Assembly: GCA_902500775.1 (NCBI GenBank)
Contig: CABVRZ010000012.1
Coordinates: 41,316-105,315, forward strand
Source of the DNA: an uncultured Nitrospira sp.
Lineage (GTDB): Bacteria; Nitrospirota; Nitrospiria; Nitrospirales; Nitrospiraceae
Length of the DNA: 64,000 nt
Direction: 5' to 3'
Shown: in pieces, positions 43,797-53,229 of the stretch
How positions within the stretch are numbered: the first letter of the stretch is position 1
Layout of the letters: each line of letters begins with the position of its first letter
The notes under the pieces: model-generated
What the model was told of the DNA's origin: nothing
The model's database searches: none
The model's input: only the letters and a program-made list of their open reading frames with translations
Position numbers and translations under genes: made by a program

Positions 43797-45155
43797 CTAC
43801 GACGGCTTGAGCTCCTTGAAGATTTTCCAGCTCTTCAACAGCTCGACCGCCTTTTGTAGCTGCACATCCTGCTCAAGTGAAAGCTCCCCGCCCACTTCAG
43901 GCAAGGCTGGTGGAGGCGTCCCGTTCTTTGCCCCTCCCTCGTCCGGAGATTTCCCATTCTGTGGTGCGGCATCCTTCCCCGTTTGTGGCTTGACAGCTTT
44001 CGGCTCAGTTTCCTTATCTCCGGATTTCCCTTCAGGCCCCTTGGCCACCACTGGCGCGGACAGCTTGACCACAATATCGGGCGTAATACCGGTCGACTGG
44101 ATAGATCGCCCCTTCGGCGTATAGTACTTCGCGGTCGTGAGACGAAGTCCTGATCCATCTCCCAAAGCTAAAATCGTCTGGACCGATCCTTTTCCAAACG
44201 ACGTGGTCCCCACCACAACGCCGCGGCCCCAATCTTGGAGCGCTCCTGCGACGATTTCCGACGCGCTCGCCGAGCCCTCATTCACAAGAATAATAACCGG
44301 AAGATCCTCTAACTGATCTTTGGCCTTCGCGAACCATTCGTCCTTTTTCCCCTCTCGACTCTTGGTATACACTACCAACTTCCCAGTCGGCAGGAATTGC
44401 TCGGACACGTCAACCGCCGCCGTCAACAATCCCCCAGGATTGTTTCGCAGGTCGAGGATCGCGCCCTGGACCTTCTGCTCTTTAAATTGCTTGATTGCTT
44501 TGGCCAGGTCTCTTCCTGTGGCTTCTTGGAACTGGGTGAGCCTGACATAGCCGAGATTATCGATTATCTTCGATTTCACGCTTTCGATTTTGATAGTGTC
44601 CCGAACGAGCGTAAACACCAATGGTTCCGGTGTGCCGTCACGCTGAACGGTGAGGTTGACTTTGCTCCCCTTCGGTCCTCGCATCTTTTGCACCGCATCC
44701 ATCAACGTCAAATCTTTGGTCGGATCCTCATTGACTTTGATGATGAAATCCCCTGCTTTAATACCGGCTCGATAGGCAGGCGTGCCTTCGATCGGGGCAA
44801 TCACAGCCAGCCGGTTGTCTTTCACACCGATTTGAATCCCGACTCCGCCAAACTCTCCCCTGGTCTCCACCTGCATCTCTTTGTACATTTCAGGCGTCAT
44901 GTAGGCGGAGTGCGGGTCAAGGGTCGACAGCATTCCGCGAATGGCACCCTGAATCAAATCTTTCGGTTTAGTCTCATCAACGTAATGTTTCTGAACCTGG
45001 TTCAGGACTTCCGAGAAGGTCTTAAGCTCCTCATAGGTCTCGCTGGCATGTCCGGTCGGTTCCCAGCCTTTCCCGATGATGACACCACACAGCAGGGCGA
45101 GTGCAATCATCGGCCCGACCACCCAAGATTTCCGCCGCGGCTGCTGTTCCATCAT
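43797..45155 (-). CDS. ctpA: Carboxy-terminal processing peptidase, S41 family
   Basis: The 452-residue periplasmic protease has an N-terminal membrane anchor (VVGPMIALALLCGVIIG), a PDZ domain (about 85-170: GEFGGVGIQIGVKDNRL, APIEGTPAYRAGIKAGDFII) and the S41 catalytic domain. VNEGSASASEIVAGALQDW has the catalytic Ser and TTSFGKGSVQT the Lys. A Lys/Pro/Gly-rich low-complexity stretch (about 375-420) precedes the C-terminal helix. Such enzymes trim exported proteins and cell-wall hydrolases or their regulators. The gene follows envC by 68 bp, consistent with a cell-wall role. Confidence 0.92.
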   Translation of the reverse strand: MMEQQPRRKSWVVGPMIALALLCGVIIGKGWEPTGHASETYEELKTFSEVLNQVQKHYVDETKPKDLIQGAIRGMLSTLDPHSAYMTPEMYKEMQVETRGEFGGVGIQIGVKDNRLAVIAPIEGTPAYRAGIKAGDFIIKVNEDPTKDLTLMDAVQKMRGPKGSKVNLTVQRDGTPEPLVFTLVRDTIKIESVKSKIIDNLGYVRLTQFQEATGRDLAKAIKQFKEQKVQGAILDLRNNPGGLLTAAVDVSEQFLPTGKLVVYTKSREGKKDEWFAKAKDQLEDLPVIILVNEGSASASEIVAGALQDWGRGVVVGTTSFGKGSVQTILALGDGSGLRLTTAKYYTPKGRSIQSTGITPDIVVKLSAPVVAKGPEGKSGDKETEPKAVKPQTGKDAAPQNGKSPDEGGAKNGTPPPALPEVGGELSLEQDVQLQKAVELLKSWKIFKELKPS

Positions 45156-45223
45156 CGTTTCATCCCTTCTTTCTTTCTTGCATCGTCGGACCGTTCAGCC
45201 CCGAGACGCGTGTTCGTTGTCCT

Positions 45224-46405
45224 CTATCGCTTCGCGAGCCAGCGGAGCGGGTCGACCGGTTCAGCTCCCTCACGCAACTCAAAGTATAATGTATTTTCAC
45301 CTGTCATGCCCGTGTCTCCGGTCTCCCCAATCGACTGCCCTTCCACCACCGGCTCGCCCACCTGGGTCAAAATCTTGGACGCATGGGCATAGAGCGAGAA
45401 GAATCCGTTGGCATGATCCAGGATTATAACGAGTCCGTACCCTTTCAACCAGTCCGCATAGACGACACTTCCAGGCATCACCGCATGAATCAGACTTCCT
45501 TCGGGCGTACGAATTTCAATCCCTTTGCGCTGCACATACGTGTCAAAGGTGGGATGCTTCTGCCGTCCGAAGAACGACACCACCCGTCCTTCAACCGGCC
45601 AGGGCAGTGCCCCCCGAACACCACGTGGGAACGAGGCCGTCGTTGGCGGGTGCATGGCCACAGCCCGCCGACGCGCTTCCAGATCGTTCAGTAAGTGATC
45701 CACTCGTGAGGCCGATCGTTCCAGCTCTTCGACCGCCCGATGATAGGCATCCTTTTGATGAGTGATTTTTCTCAGATACAGGGTTTTCTCTTTTTGAAGG
45801 ACGCGAATGTCAACCAGCTTCTTTTCGATGTTTTGTTTAAAGATCATCAAACCGTCTCGGGCGTCAGCCCGCTGACGTTCGGCCTGCTCCATTCGCACCA
45901 TATCGGTCCGAAAACCCCGAAGCAGTTCGTAGTCTTTTTGCGAGAGGGCGGAGAGATACTGCCCACGGCGCTGGAGGTCGCCATAAGAATCCGCCGTCAA
46001 GAGGGCTCTCACATACCCAAATCGGCCTTCCATGTATTGCACACGAAGCCGGGCTAAAATGGCCTCGCGTCGCGTCTGGACACTCGTGCGCATCACCACT
46101 AACTGTTCCGTGACGTCCTCCAGTTCGCGATCCTTTTGTTTTAGTTTCCGATTGATGTCGCGGTGATCTTGTCGATGATGGACTAATCGTTCATCTAAGG
46201 ATTGGAGTCCTTGTAACACGGATTCCCGTTTTTTTTCGGCCGCCTCTTCCCGCTTCCGTTTTTCTTCAATCTTGCCTTTCAGCGCTTCAAGACGCTTTCG
46301 CTCGCGCTGAATTTTTTCGGCGAAGGGATCTGTGGCCGCATCAACATCCGCACCCCCCCACGCAAACGCGAGTAGTCCCGCCAGCAGAACGAACGAAAAT
46401 CTCAT
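45224..46405 (-). CDS. envC: EnvC-like murein hydrolase activator
   Basis: EnvC links FtsEX to periplasmic amidases that split the septum. The 393-residue protein has a signal (FSFVLLAGLLAFAWGGADV), a long coiled coil (about 30-250) and a LytM domain. Zinc ligands of M23 peptidases are missing: the H-x3-D site reads YVQRKGIEIR and the H-x-H site reads LYFELREG, as in true EnvC activators, so it should activate rather than cut. The gene starts in a 4-bp overlap with ftsX, giving the order ftsE-ftsX-envC. Confidence 0.9.
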   Translation of the reverse strand: MRFSFVLLAGLLAFAWGGADVDAATDPFAEKIQRERKRLEALKGKIEEKRKREEAAEKKRESVLQGLQSLDERLVHHRQDHRDINRKLKQKDRELEDVTEQLVVMRTSVQTRREAILARLRVQYMEGRFGYVRALLTADSYGDLQRRGQYLSALSQKDYELLRGFRTDMVRMEQAERQRADARDGLMIFKQNIEKKLVDIRVLQKEKTLYLRKITHQKDAYHRAVEELERSASRVDHLLNDLEARRRAVAMHPPTTASFPRGVRGALPWPVEGRVVSFFGRQKHPTFDTYVQRKGIEIRTPEGSLIHAVMPGSVVYADWLKGYGLVIILDHANGFFSLYAHASKILTQVGEPVVEGQSIGETGDTGMTGENTLYFELREGAEPVDPLRWLAKR

Positions 46406-47301
46406 GCCCGTGCCTCTCCAACACGCAGAAGGGAGACCACGCTACCCGTAAAACCCAGTACCATTCCGGCCAAGACCAGCGCGAGACAGGCAGAAAATGG
46501 GAAAAATGAGATCAGACCCTCCATCCCGCTGAAACGGCTGATGAACTGCACTTGTTGCCGAAACACCTCGAACCCAACCTTAAGAATTCCCAGGGACAAG
46601 GCGCTCCCACAGGCTCCCAGCACCGCCCCTTCCAGGAAGTAGGGGATTCGGATGAAGGTCCCGGTGGCTCCGATCAAGCGAAGAATTTCAATCTCCTCCC
46701 GTCTGGCAAACAAGGCAAGCCTGATGGTATTGCCGATAATCGTCACGGCCGCGGCAGACAGGAGGATCCCCACGCTGATCGCAGCCAACTCAATATAGCC
46801 GATGAGTTCGGATAACAGGCTGATCCATTGTTGATTATAGTCGACCTTCGCGACCCCTTCCATCGTTTGAACTTGTTCAACCCATTCTTTCATGGCTTCG
46901 GGGGAACGAAAATTCGGGGCCAGCGTCACAACAAACGAGGCTGGGAGAGGATTCTCGCCAAGGCCTTCCAGTAGTTGAGAATCGGTCGGAAACTGCGTGC
47001 GGAACTCCGTCAGGGCTTGCTCCTTTGAGATATACAGCACACTTGCGACCATATGATCAGACTTGAGCATCAGCTCCATCTGCAAGCGCCCATCTCGGGA
47101 GAGCCGATCCTCCAAATAGACCATCACCTTGACGTCTTCCTGAAGCCATCCCGCCGCGTGTTGCAAATTCATATAGAGAAGGAGAAAGACGCCGACACAC
47201 GTCAACGTAAATGCCGTGGTCAAGATCGCGACGATCGTCGTCATGCGGTTGGTCCGCATGTTGGCCCACGCTTCGCGAACAAGATAGAAGAGGCGTCTCA
47301 T
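46402..47301 (-). CDS. ftsX: Cell division ABC transporter permease FtsX
   Basis: The 299-residue protein has an N-terminal helix (MTTIVAILTTAFTLTCVGVFLLLYMN) followed by a large periplasmic domain (about 55-165) and three helices (VGILLSAAAVTIIGNTIRLA, FLEGAVLGACGSALSLG and FFPFSACLALVLAGMVLG). RREEIEILRLIGATGTFIRIPYF is the FtsX signature. It transmits ATP-dependent changes from FtsE to EnvC. It overlaps ftsE by 4 bp. Confidence 0.93.
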   Translation of the reverse strand: MRRLFYLVREAWANMRTNRMTTIVAILTTAFTLTCVGVFLLLYMNLQHAAGWLQEDVKVMVYLEDRLSRDGRLQMELMLKSDHMVASVLYISKEQALTEFRTQFPTDSQLLEGLGENPLPASFVVTLAPNFRSPEAMKEWVEQVQTMEGVAKVDYNQQWISLLSELIGYIELAAISVGILLSAAAVTIIGNTIRLALFARREEIEILRLIGATGTFIRIPYFLEGAVLGACGSALSLGILKVGFEVFRQQVQFISRFSGMEGLISFFPFSACLALVLAGMVLGFTGSVVSLLRVGEARA

Positions 47302-47978
47302 ACACCAACCCGCTCGGGCACCGCCCGTTCCGGAAGAACGACTCCCTCCATCAAGGTGATCACGCGTCGATTGACCTGCTGCATGACATGATGATTATGC
47401 GTCGCCACAACCACTGTGGTACCCCGGGCATTGATCAATTTGAATAGCTCGATGATTTCGCCCGTGAGCTCCGGATCAAGATTGCCCGTCGGTTCATCCG
47501 CGAGCAAGACGACTGGTCCGTTCACGATCGCTCGCGCGATGCAGACCCGCTGCTGCTCTCCCGTGGAAAGACTACTGGGCGACTGGTCTCGTTTATGTTC
47601 GACGCCGACCGCCCGCAATGCCTCTGTGACTTTGCGTCGAATATCTTTTTCAGATACACCCTGCACGATCAACGGAAGGGCCACATTGTCGAATACCGAC
47701 TTCTTCGGCAGTAACCGGAAATCTTGGAAGACCGACCCCACCTTCCGTCTCAGGTATGGAATCTCCGACCGCTTCAATTTTGTGACGTTTTTCCCTTGAA
47801 CAAACAGTTGTCCTTCGTCCGGTTGCTCCTCTCCGATCAGCATCCGAAGGATCGTCGACTTTCCCGATCCACTAGGGCCCATGAGCAGAACAAACTCGCC
47901 TTTCTCGATCTCAAGCATGACATCGGACAAGGCCGGTCTTCGGTCGTACCATTTCGAGACATGAATGAGCTGAATCAT
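47298..47978 (-). CDS. ftsE: Cell division ABC transporter ATPase FtsE
   Basis: The 226-residue ATPase starts MIQLIHVSKWYDRRPALSDV; GTG at 47987 would add only three residues. Walker A is LMGPSGSGKSTILRML, the signature LSTGEQQRVCIARAIV and Walker B VVLLADEPTGNLDPELTGEI, with the switch His in VVVATHNHHV. It pairs with FtsX and follows yraN by 39 bp. Confidence 0.94.
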   Translation of the reverse strand: MIQLIHVSKWYDRRPALSDVMLEIEKGEFVLLMGPSGSGKSTILRMLIGEEQPDEGQLFVQGKNVTKLKRSEIPYLRRKVGSVFQDFRLLPKKSVFDNVALPLIVQGVSEKDIRRKVTEALRAVGVEHKRDQSPSSLSTGEQQRVCIARAIVNGPVVLLADEPTGNLDPELTGEIIELFKLINARGTTVVVATHNHHVMQQVNRRVITLMEGVVLPERAVPERVGV

Positions 47979-48017
47979 CGCGTCCACGAAGACCCCACTG
48001 GATAGAAGCGATACCCC

Positions 48018-48398
48018 TCACTCCTCGGTGACATCGAACGCATTGGGAATATGTTCGATCTGCGCTAAAGACGACGCCTGCCCTTGGATCAAGATGACAT
48101 CAAATCGACAGAGTTTATCGGACCAACGTCGTTGCGCCAGATACTGTGCGGCCAATTTCGACAGCTTCGCTCGCTTGCGATGATCCACAGCCAACCGCGC
48201 GCCTCCAAACGCGTCGGTGCTCCTCCCTTTGACTTCCACAAAGACGACAACACCCTGATCATCCGCCACGAGGTCCAATTCACCGATGGAGAGCCGCACG
48301 TTTCGATCAAGAATCCGATAGCCCTTGGCAATCAAGAACTGTTCTGCCCGCATCTCGCTGACTTGGCCAAACTGGTGACGCGGGTCGGCAGCGGACAT
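48018..48398 (-). CDS. yraN: YraN family (UPF0102) nuclease-like protein
   Basis: The 126-residue protein starts at ATG 48398, 4 bp after the rnhB stop. It shows the UPF0102 motifs FGQVSEMRAEQFLIAKGYRI, GELDLVADDQGVVVFVEVKG and DHRKRAKLSKLAAQYL. The fold resembles Holliday-junction resolvases, with catalytic-type E and D-x-x-x-E-x-K residues. Function is not established in the family. yraN beside rnhB is a frequent order. Confidence 0.9.
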   Translation of the reverse strand: MSAADPRHQFGQVSEMRAEQFLIAKGYRILDRNVRLSIGELDLVADDQGVVVFVEVKGRSTDAFGGARLAVDHRKRAKLSKLAAQYLAQRRWSDKLCRFDVILIQGQASSLAQIEHIPNAFDVTEE

Positions 48399-48402
48399 GT
48401 GA

Positions 48403-49062
48403 TTATGTCTTGGGCAACGTGATGCCCGTGAGATGAACCGGCTCCATCCTTCTGGTGTCCAGGGCAATTCTGACCGGAGCAAAACTTCGACGATGGATGG
48501 AACAGGGGCCGTGGTGCGCAAGCCGTTCCAGATGTTCCGCCGTCCCATACCCCTTGTGTGAGAGAAAACCGTATTCCGGGAACATGTCATGATAGCGTGC
48601 CATGATCCAATCTCTCGTGACCTTGGCCACGATCGAGGCGGCAGCAATCGAGAGAGATAAGGAATCTCCTTTGATGATCGGCCGTACCGGGACGCTGACG
48701 CCGGGAAGGCTCACGGCATCAATAAGCACGTAATCGGGTGGCGGGACCAACTGATCGAGAGCCCGTCGCATGGCAAGACGAGTGGCCTCAAGGATATTCA
48801 ATTGATCGATTTCTGCAACGTCGGCCCGTCCGATTCCTATCCCCACCGCGTGCTCGCGGATCGCCAGATAGCATTGCTCTCGGTCATGCTCTGAGAGTTG
48901 CTTTGAATCGTTCACCCCAACGAGTCGACTTCGTAACGGAAGGATCACTGCAGCAGCCACGACCGGGCCGGCCAGTGGGCCACGCCCCGCTTCATCAATC
49001 CCTGCGATGCGGCGATATCCACAGAGTCGAGCTATTCGTTCAAACTCATCAGTGGGTCCCAT
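48403..49062 (-). CDS. rnhB: Ribonuclease HII
   Basis: RNase HII nicks RNA in RNA/DNA hybrids and removes single ribonucleotides from DNA. The 219-residue protein begins MGPTDEFERIARLCGYRRIA and shows GIDEAGRGPLAGPVVAAAVI with Asp-Glu metal ligands, VNDSKQLSEHDRE, YVLIDAV and SIAAASIVAKVTRDWIM. ATG at 49062 was chosen over the TTG one codon upstream. It lies 65 bp after rplS, a common neighbour. Confidence 0.96.
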   Translation of the reverse strand: MGPTDEFERIARLCGYRRIAGIDEAGRGPLAGPVVAAAVILPLRSRLVGVNDSKQLSEHDREQCYLAIREHAVGIGIGRADVAEIDQLNILEATRLAMRRALDQLVPPPDYVLIDAVSLPGVSVPVRPIIKGDSLSLSIAAASIVAKVTRDWIMARYHDMFPEYGFLSHKGYGTAEHLERLAHHGPCSIHRRSFAPVRIALDTRRMEPVHLTGITLPKT

Positions 49063-49127
49063 CAACCGCTCTTTACAGGCGATCCTGCCAATCGTATAGC
49101 ATGATGGAACGCATGCGCCGCAATGCC

Positions 49128-49532
49128 CTAGGCCGTGACCGCTCCTTCTTCGGGTGCTGCAGGCTGTGCCGAAGCTTTGCTCTCTCCAACAAATTCCCGC
49201 TCTTCGACTTTGGCAAACCGCCCTTTCTTGCCCCGGAGATAGTACAGCTTGGCACGTCGCACACGCCCCTGTCGCACAACATCAACCTTCGATACGATTG
49301 GAGAATGTACCGGGAAAATCCGCTCGACACCCACACCGTAGGAGAGTTTTCTCACGGTGAACATTTCGGTGTTCAAGCTGCCCTTGCGGGCGATCACGGT
49401 CCCTTCATACACCTGAATACGCTCCTTTTCGCCTTCCACAACTTTGACATGGACACGCACAGTGTCACCAATCTCAAAGTGTGGAACCGATTTTTTCGTC
49501 AATGATCGCTGAATTCGCTCCAACTGATTCAT
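49128..49532 (-). CDS. rplS: 50S ribosomal protein bL19
   Basis: bL19 sits at the subunit interface. Starting at ATG 49532 (ribosome site AGGAGGAGGG) the 134-residue protein begins [20 protein letters not shown] and continues with [50 protein letters not shown] and [14 protein letters not shown] Glu/Ala-rich tail of about 20 residues follows. It is 4 bp after trmD. Confidence 0.97.
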   Translation of the reverse strand: MNQLERIQRSLTKKSVPHFEIGDTVRVHVKVVEGEKERIQVYEGTVIARKGSLNTEMFTVRKLSYGVGVERIFPVHSPIVSKVDVVRQGRVRRAKLYYLRGKKGRFAKVEEREFVGESKASAQPAAPEEGAVTA

Positions 49533-49536
49533 GTCT

Positions 49537-50322
49537 TCAACCCTCCTCCTCACATAATAACGGGACCGTCAACAGGCCTTCATTCATTAGTTCATCCAAC
49601 AATTGCCGATCCTCTCTCGTCAATATCCGATCCCTCAGCAGATCGGGGCGCCTCAGATACGTGCTACGCAAGGCCTGTTTTCGACGCCACAAACGAATGC
49701 CCTCATGGTGGCCCGACAACAAAACCTCCGGCACCGTAATACCGCCGATCTCCGCCGGCCTCGTGTACTGTGGATACTCTAAGAGCGAATCAGAAAACGA
49801 TTCATCAACGACAGAATTCGGATCACCCAGTACGCCGGGGACGAGCCTTGTCGTGGCATCGATCAGGACCAGCGCCGGCAATTCGCCGCCCGTGAGCACA
49901 TAATCGCCGAGTGAAATCTCTTCAGGCTCCAACGCGAGGCGAACACGCTCATCCACGCCCTCATAATGCCCACACAAAATCACAATTCGACGAAACTCGG
50001 TCGACAACTCTTGGGCATAGGACTGAGTCAATGGGCGCCCATGAGGAGTCGGGAACAACAACCGAATCTCTTCTCCCTGCGATTGAGCGTCTCTCCGCAC
50101 AGCAGCAACGGCCTGGAGAATCGGTTCGGCTTTCATGACCATCCCCGCACCGCCTCCGTACGGGGTATCATCGACGACCTTGTGGCGATCCGCCGTAAAG
50201 TCTCGCAGATTGTGCACCTGCACCGCGAGAAGCCCCTTGTCCTGACCACGCTTGAGCATGCTGTGCGCCAAGACTGGTTCAAACATCCCCGGGAACAAGG
50301 TCAGAACATCGAACCGTAGCAT
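49537..50322 (-). CDS. trmD: tRNA (guanine-N1)-methyltransferase TrmD
   Basis: TrmD methylates G37 of tRNA. The 261-residue knot-fold enzyme has [79 protein letters not shown] and [16 protein letters not shown], the conserved blocks. It begins 2 bp after rimM, in the usual rpsP-rimM-trmD-rplS order. Confidence 0.97.
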   Translation of the reverse strand: MLRFDVLTLFPGMFEPVLAHSMLKRGQDKGLLAVQVHNLRDFTADRHKVVDDTPYGGGAGMVMKAEPILQAVAAVRRDAQSQGEEIRLLFPTPHGRPLTQSYAQELSTEFRRIVILCGHYEGVDERVRLALEPEEISLGDYVLTGGELPALVLIDATTRLVPGVLGDPNSVVDESFSDSLLEYPQYTRPAEIGGITVPEVLLSGHHEGIRLWRRKQALRSTYLRRPDLLRDRILTREDRQLLDELMNEGLLTVPLLCEEEG

Positions 50323-50324
50323 CC

Positions 50325-50843
50325 TTAGTCACCAAGCCCGTCGATTAACCGTACTGTCATGATTCGGGCATTCAAATCGACCGAAACGACAAACTCTTTG
50401 GCCGCTGGGATCAAGACCTCTTTGCTTCCGTCACGAACGACGACGAGCGAATTGTCCCGCAATTCCCAAATCTCTGCCACGGCACCAAGCGGGTCTCCTG
50501 TCTCCGTTTGGACAGCAAGCCCGACCAAATCGCATTCATAGTACTGCCCGACTGGAAGCTCGGGAACAGCCCCGCGAACTGTCTGAATCAATCCTCCTCG
50601 CCAAAGACCCGCTTCCTCTGGCGTGGTGAATGCCGACAGTCCGAGGATAAAGCTCGTTCCCGCTCGCCTCACATGGGTGACGCCGGTCTCCAGCGTCCGA
50701 CCGTTCGTCGCCAGCAGACTGACATGCGTCAATCCTTCCAGTCGACCTGGGACATCGGAGAGGGATCGAACCTTGACTTCTCCTCGAACGCCAAACGGCC
50801 GCTCAATCCGTCCTACCGTCACAGTTTCCGGTTGATTCGCCAT
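50325..50843 (-). CDS. rimM: 16S rRNA processing protein RimM
   Basis: RimM helps mature the 30S head. The 172-residue protein begins with a RimM N-terminal domain (VTVGRIERPFGVRGEVKVRS) and ends with a PRC barrel (YYECDLVGLAVQTETGDPLG, LVVRDGSKEVLIPAAKEFV). Length is typical. It lies 8 bp after rpsP and 2 bp before trmD. Confidence 0.95.
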   Translation of the reverse strand: MANQPETVTVGRIERPFGVRGEVKVRSLSDVPGRLEGLTHVSLLATNGRTLETGVTHVRRAGTSFILGLSAFTTPEEAGLWRGGLIQTVRGAVPELPVGQYYECDLVGLAVQTETGDPLGAVAEIWELRDNSLVVVRDGSKEVLIPAAKEFVVSVDLNARIMTVRLIDGLGD

Positions 50844-50851
50844 TGCCCAAA

Positions 50852-51145
50852 TTAGGCTTTGGCTGGCGCCTTCTTCCGCGCGGACTTCTCTGCTTCAAAC
50901 TGCTTCCAGACCCCAGCCCGACGCAACAATGTCCGCACGGTCACCGTCGGTTGCGCCCCCTGGTGAAGCCAGGTCAGCACCCGCTCCTGCTTGAGCTCCG
51001 GCACCCCAGCTTCTTTCAATGGGTCGAAAATCCCGAGAATTTCGATGAAGCGGCCGTCGCGTGCTTTCCGCGAATCTGCCGCCACCAGCCGATACATCGG
51101 TCGTTTGTGTCGTCCTGTGCGAGCGAGCCTTAAATGTACAGCCAC
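50852..51145 (-). CDS. rpsP: 30S ribosomal protein bS16
   Basis: The 97-residue protein starts MAVHLRLARTGRHKRPMYRL and continues VAADSRKARDGRFIEILGIF and VRTLLRRAGVW, matching bS16. The C-terminal Ala/Lys tail is variable. It follows ffh by 43 bp. The KH-domain gene often found between rpsP and rimM is absent here. Confidence 0.97.
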   Translation of the reverse strand: MAVHLRLARTGRHKRPMYRLVAADSRKARDGRFIEILGIFDPLKEAGVPELKQERVLTWLHQGAQPTVTVRTLLRRAGVWKQFEAEKSARKKAPAKA

Positions 51146-51188
51146 AACTACACCCTCCTTTACCCTAGTTCGAATGATCTACAATCGA

Positions 51189-52535
51189 TTACCGCGCACG
51201 CAAGAGCTGAGCGAGTTGCCGACGCCCTCCCGCACCGGTCATTGCCTTTGCCAACTTCTTTGCGGACAGGAACTGCTTGATCAACCGGTTCACGTCTTGC
51301 ACCGTCGTGCCGCTTCCCCGCGCAATCCGTTTCTTTCGACTTCCATTAATAATCGTATGATCGCGGCGCTCTTTCGCGGTCATCGAGTCAATCACCGCGA
51401 CCACGCGACTCATCTCTCGCTCTGGCTTATCGCCTTCAATGGCCTGCTTGAGCTTTTGCCCACCGGGAAGCATGCCTAAGATCTGCTCGAAGGACCCCAT
51501 GCGATTCATCTGTCCCAGCTGGGTCCGAAAATCTTCCAACGTGAAGGTATTACTCGTGAGCCGCTTTTGCGCTTCTTCCGCCTGTTCCCGCGTAATGTTT
51601 TCCTGGGCTTTTTCAATGAGCGAAAGCACATCGCCCATCCCGAGAATGCGGGAAGCCATCCGGTCCGGATGAAACGGTTCAAGTGCATCGAGTTTTTCCC
51701 CGACCCCCAAAAACTTGATCGGCTTTCCCGTGGCAGCCCGAATCGACAACACCGCGCCTCCACGCGCATCTCCCTCGACCTTGGTCAAGATGATGCCGGT
51801 GAGGCCGACTCGTTGATCAAACTGTCCAGCCATGGTGACTGCATCCTGGCCAGTCATCGCATCGGCAACTAATAGCACCTCATGAGGGGCCACCGCAGCC
51901 TTTACCGCAGTCAATTCCCCCATCAACTCGTCATCAATATGCAAGCGGCCGCCGGTGTCGAGGATGACCAGATCAAAGCCTTGTTCTTGGCCTCGATCCA
52001 CACCGGCACTGCAGATCCGCACGACATCGGCTTGTGACGCGTGGGTCTGATCAACACGATGTACCTCGACTCCCAGATCTCGCCCCAGTGCACTCAACTG
52101 CTCACCTGCGGCAGGACGACGCGGATCAGCCGCAACCAGGAGTACTCGCTTGCCTTGACTCTTGAAGAGACGTGCAAGTTTTCCGCTGGCTGTCGTCTTT
52201 CCTGCACCCTGCAGTCCGACCATCATCACGATGGTCGGCGGTTTGGAGTGAAGGGCGAGCCCAACCCGATCTTGCCCCATCATCGCCCGGAGCTCATCCC
52301 AGACAACTTTGACAACCTGATGTCCCGGAGTCAGGCTCTGTAGGACTTCCTGTCCGATCGCCTTTTCGCGAACACGATCGATAAACTCTTTGACGATCTT
52401 AAAGTTGACGTCCGCTTCGAGGAGAGCAAAGCGCACGTCCTTGAGCGCCTCAGTAATGTTCTGCTCGGTGAGCACACCATGCCCACGAAGCTTTTTCAGA
52501 ACTTTTTCAAACTTCTCACTCAGCGCATCAAGCAT
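51189..52535 (-). CDS. ffh: Signal recognition particle protein Ffh
   Basis: Ffh binds signal sequences and the SRP RNA to target proteins to the membrane. The 448-residue protein starts MLDALSEKFEKVLKKLRGHG (N domain). The GTPase has GLQGAGKTTASGKLARLF, ADPRRPAAGEQL, LVILDTGGRLHIDDELM (Gly where Ala is usual) and ILTKVEGDARGGAVLSI. The M domain has MLPGGQKLKQAI, GSRKKRIARGSGTTVQDVNR. ATG 52535 fits the family; an upstream frame adds six residues. Confidence 0.97.
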   Translation of the reverse strand: MLDALSEKFEKVLKKLRGHGVLTEQNITEALKDVRFALLEADVNFKIVKEFIDRVREKAIGQEVLQSLTPGHQVVKVVWDELRAMMGQDRVGLALHSKPPTIVMMVGLQGAGKTTASGKLARLFKSQGKRVLLVAADPRRPAAGEQLSALGRDLGVEVHRVDQTHASQADVVRICSAGVDRGQEQGFDLVILDTGGRLHIDDELMGELTAVKAAVAPHEVLLVADAMTGQDAVTMAGQFDQRVGLTGIILTKVEGDARGGAVLSIRAATGKPIKFLGVGEKLDALEPFHPDRMASRILGMGDVLSLIEKAQENITREQAEEAQKRLTSNTFTLEDFRTQLGQMNRMGSFEQILGMLPGGQKLKQAIEGDKPEREMSRVVAVIDSMTAKERRDHTIINGSRKKRIARGSGTTVQDVNRLIKQFLSAKKLAKAMTGAGGRRQLAQLLRAR

Positions 52536-52624
52536 GACACCATCCCACCACACAGAACTAGGCCATCGAGGCCTTGCACCAGACCTCCGATCGCCTCGAA
52601 AATCCTAGAGAAAGAGCATCGGAA

Positions 52625-52653
52625 AGTGTATAGGACCACGGAAACCAAGTCAA
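52625..52653 (-). promoter_or_regulatory. Sigma70-type promoter for ffh operon
   Basis: TTGACT, a 17-bp spacer and TACACT on the minus strand, about 90 nt upstream of the ffh ATG. It would drive ffh-rpsP-rimM-trmD-rplS and perhaps the genes beyond. Confidence 0.5.
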
Positions 52654-52771
52654 GGTCACCAGAAGTCAGTAGTTTCATTGACATGCCGGAACCCTTCAGA
52701 TAAGGTGCCTCCGTAAAGCACTTCGCGCTCACGACTCACATACAGGGAAACCATCAAGGAGGAACCGCTGC

Positions 52772-53032
52772 GTGCGAAAATCGCCCTGGGTCCTGATTGT
52801 TTTTGTACTCATCGGAGGTCTATTGGGCGGAATCCTTGGTGAGATTCTCCATGTCATGGCGCCTCAAGGCACCATCCAAAGTATTTTCTCCACGAATTTT
52901 ATGCCCGGCATTAATCCCCCCCTGACTGTGGATCTTGTGTTGGTCAAACTCGTCTTGGGGTTCAGCCTCAAGATCAACATCTTGAGTATCCTGGGCATGT
53001 TTGTCGGTATCTACCTCTACAAGCACGTCTAA
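52772..53032 (+). CDS. DUF4321 membrane protein
   Basis: The 86-residue protein has two hydrophobic helices (WVLIVFVLIGGLLGGILGEI and INILSILGMFVGIYLYKHV) with a short polar loop (IQSIFSTNFMPGINPPLTVD). This fits DUF4321, a small membrane family of unknown role. The GTG start at 52772 has AAGGAGGAA upstream. Confidence 0.8.
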   Translation: MRKSPWVLIVFVLIGGLLGGILGEILHVMAPQGTIQSIFSTNFMPGINPPLTVDLVLVKLVLGFSLKINILSILGMFVGIYLYKHV

Positions 53033-53109
53033 CAGCTTGCGAAAAACTCCGTTATTGCCGACTATTCTAGCTGGAATATTCCGTGCAGTACTCACGCTAC
53101 AATAACTGA

Positions 53110-53229
53110 AGGTGCTCAAAAAGGCCGTCCAACAAGGCCGCAGCAAGCGAAGAGGAGAGGCCTACGCTTTGGTACGTTGAGCCTCTGAGCGATGTGAGAA
53201 CTCCGCTGGCAGACTTTTTCAGCATCCTG
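53110..53229 (-). repeat. MITE-like imperfect palindrome, copy 2 (after uvrB)
   Basis: A 120-bp element with inverted ends: GGTGCTCAAAAAGGCCGTCC at one side and, on the other strand, GGATGCTGAAAAAGTCTGCC at the other. The inside is also self-complementary (GAAGAGGAGAGGCCTACG against GTACGTTGAGCCTCTGAGCG). It touches the uvrB stop codon. The right end is nearly identical to the block after prcA. Confidence 0.7.

Noticed and set aside
45224..46405. Active M23 peptidase
   Set aside because: The zinc-binding His/Asp positions are replaced (YVQRKGIEI, LYFELREG), which fits an EnvC activator.
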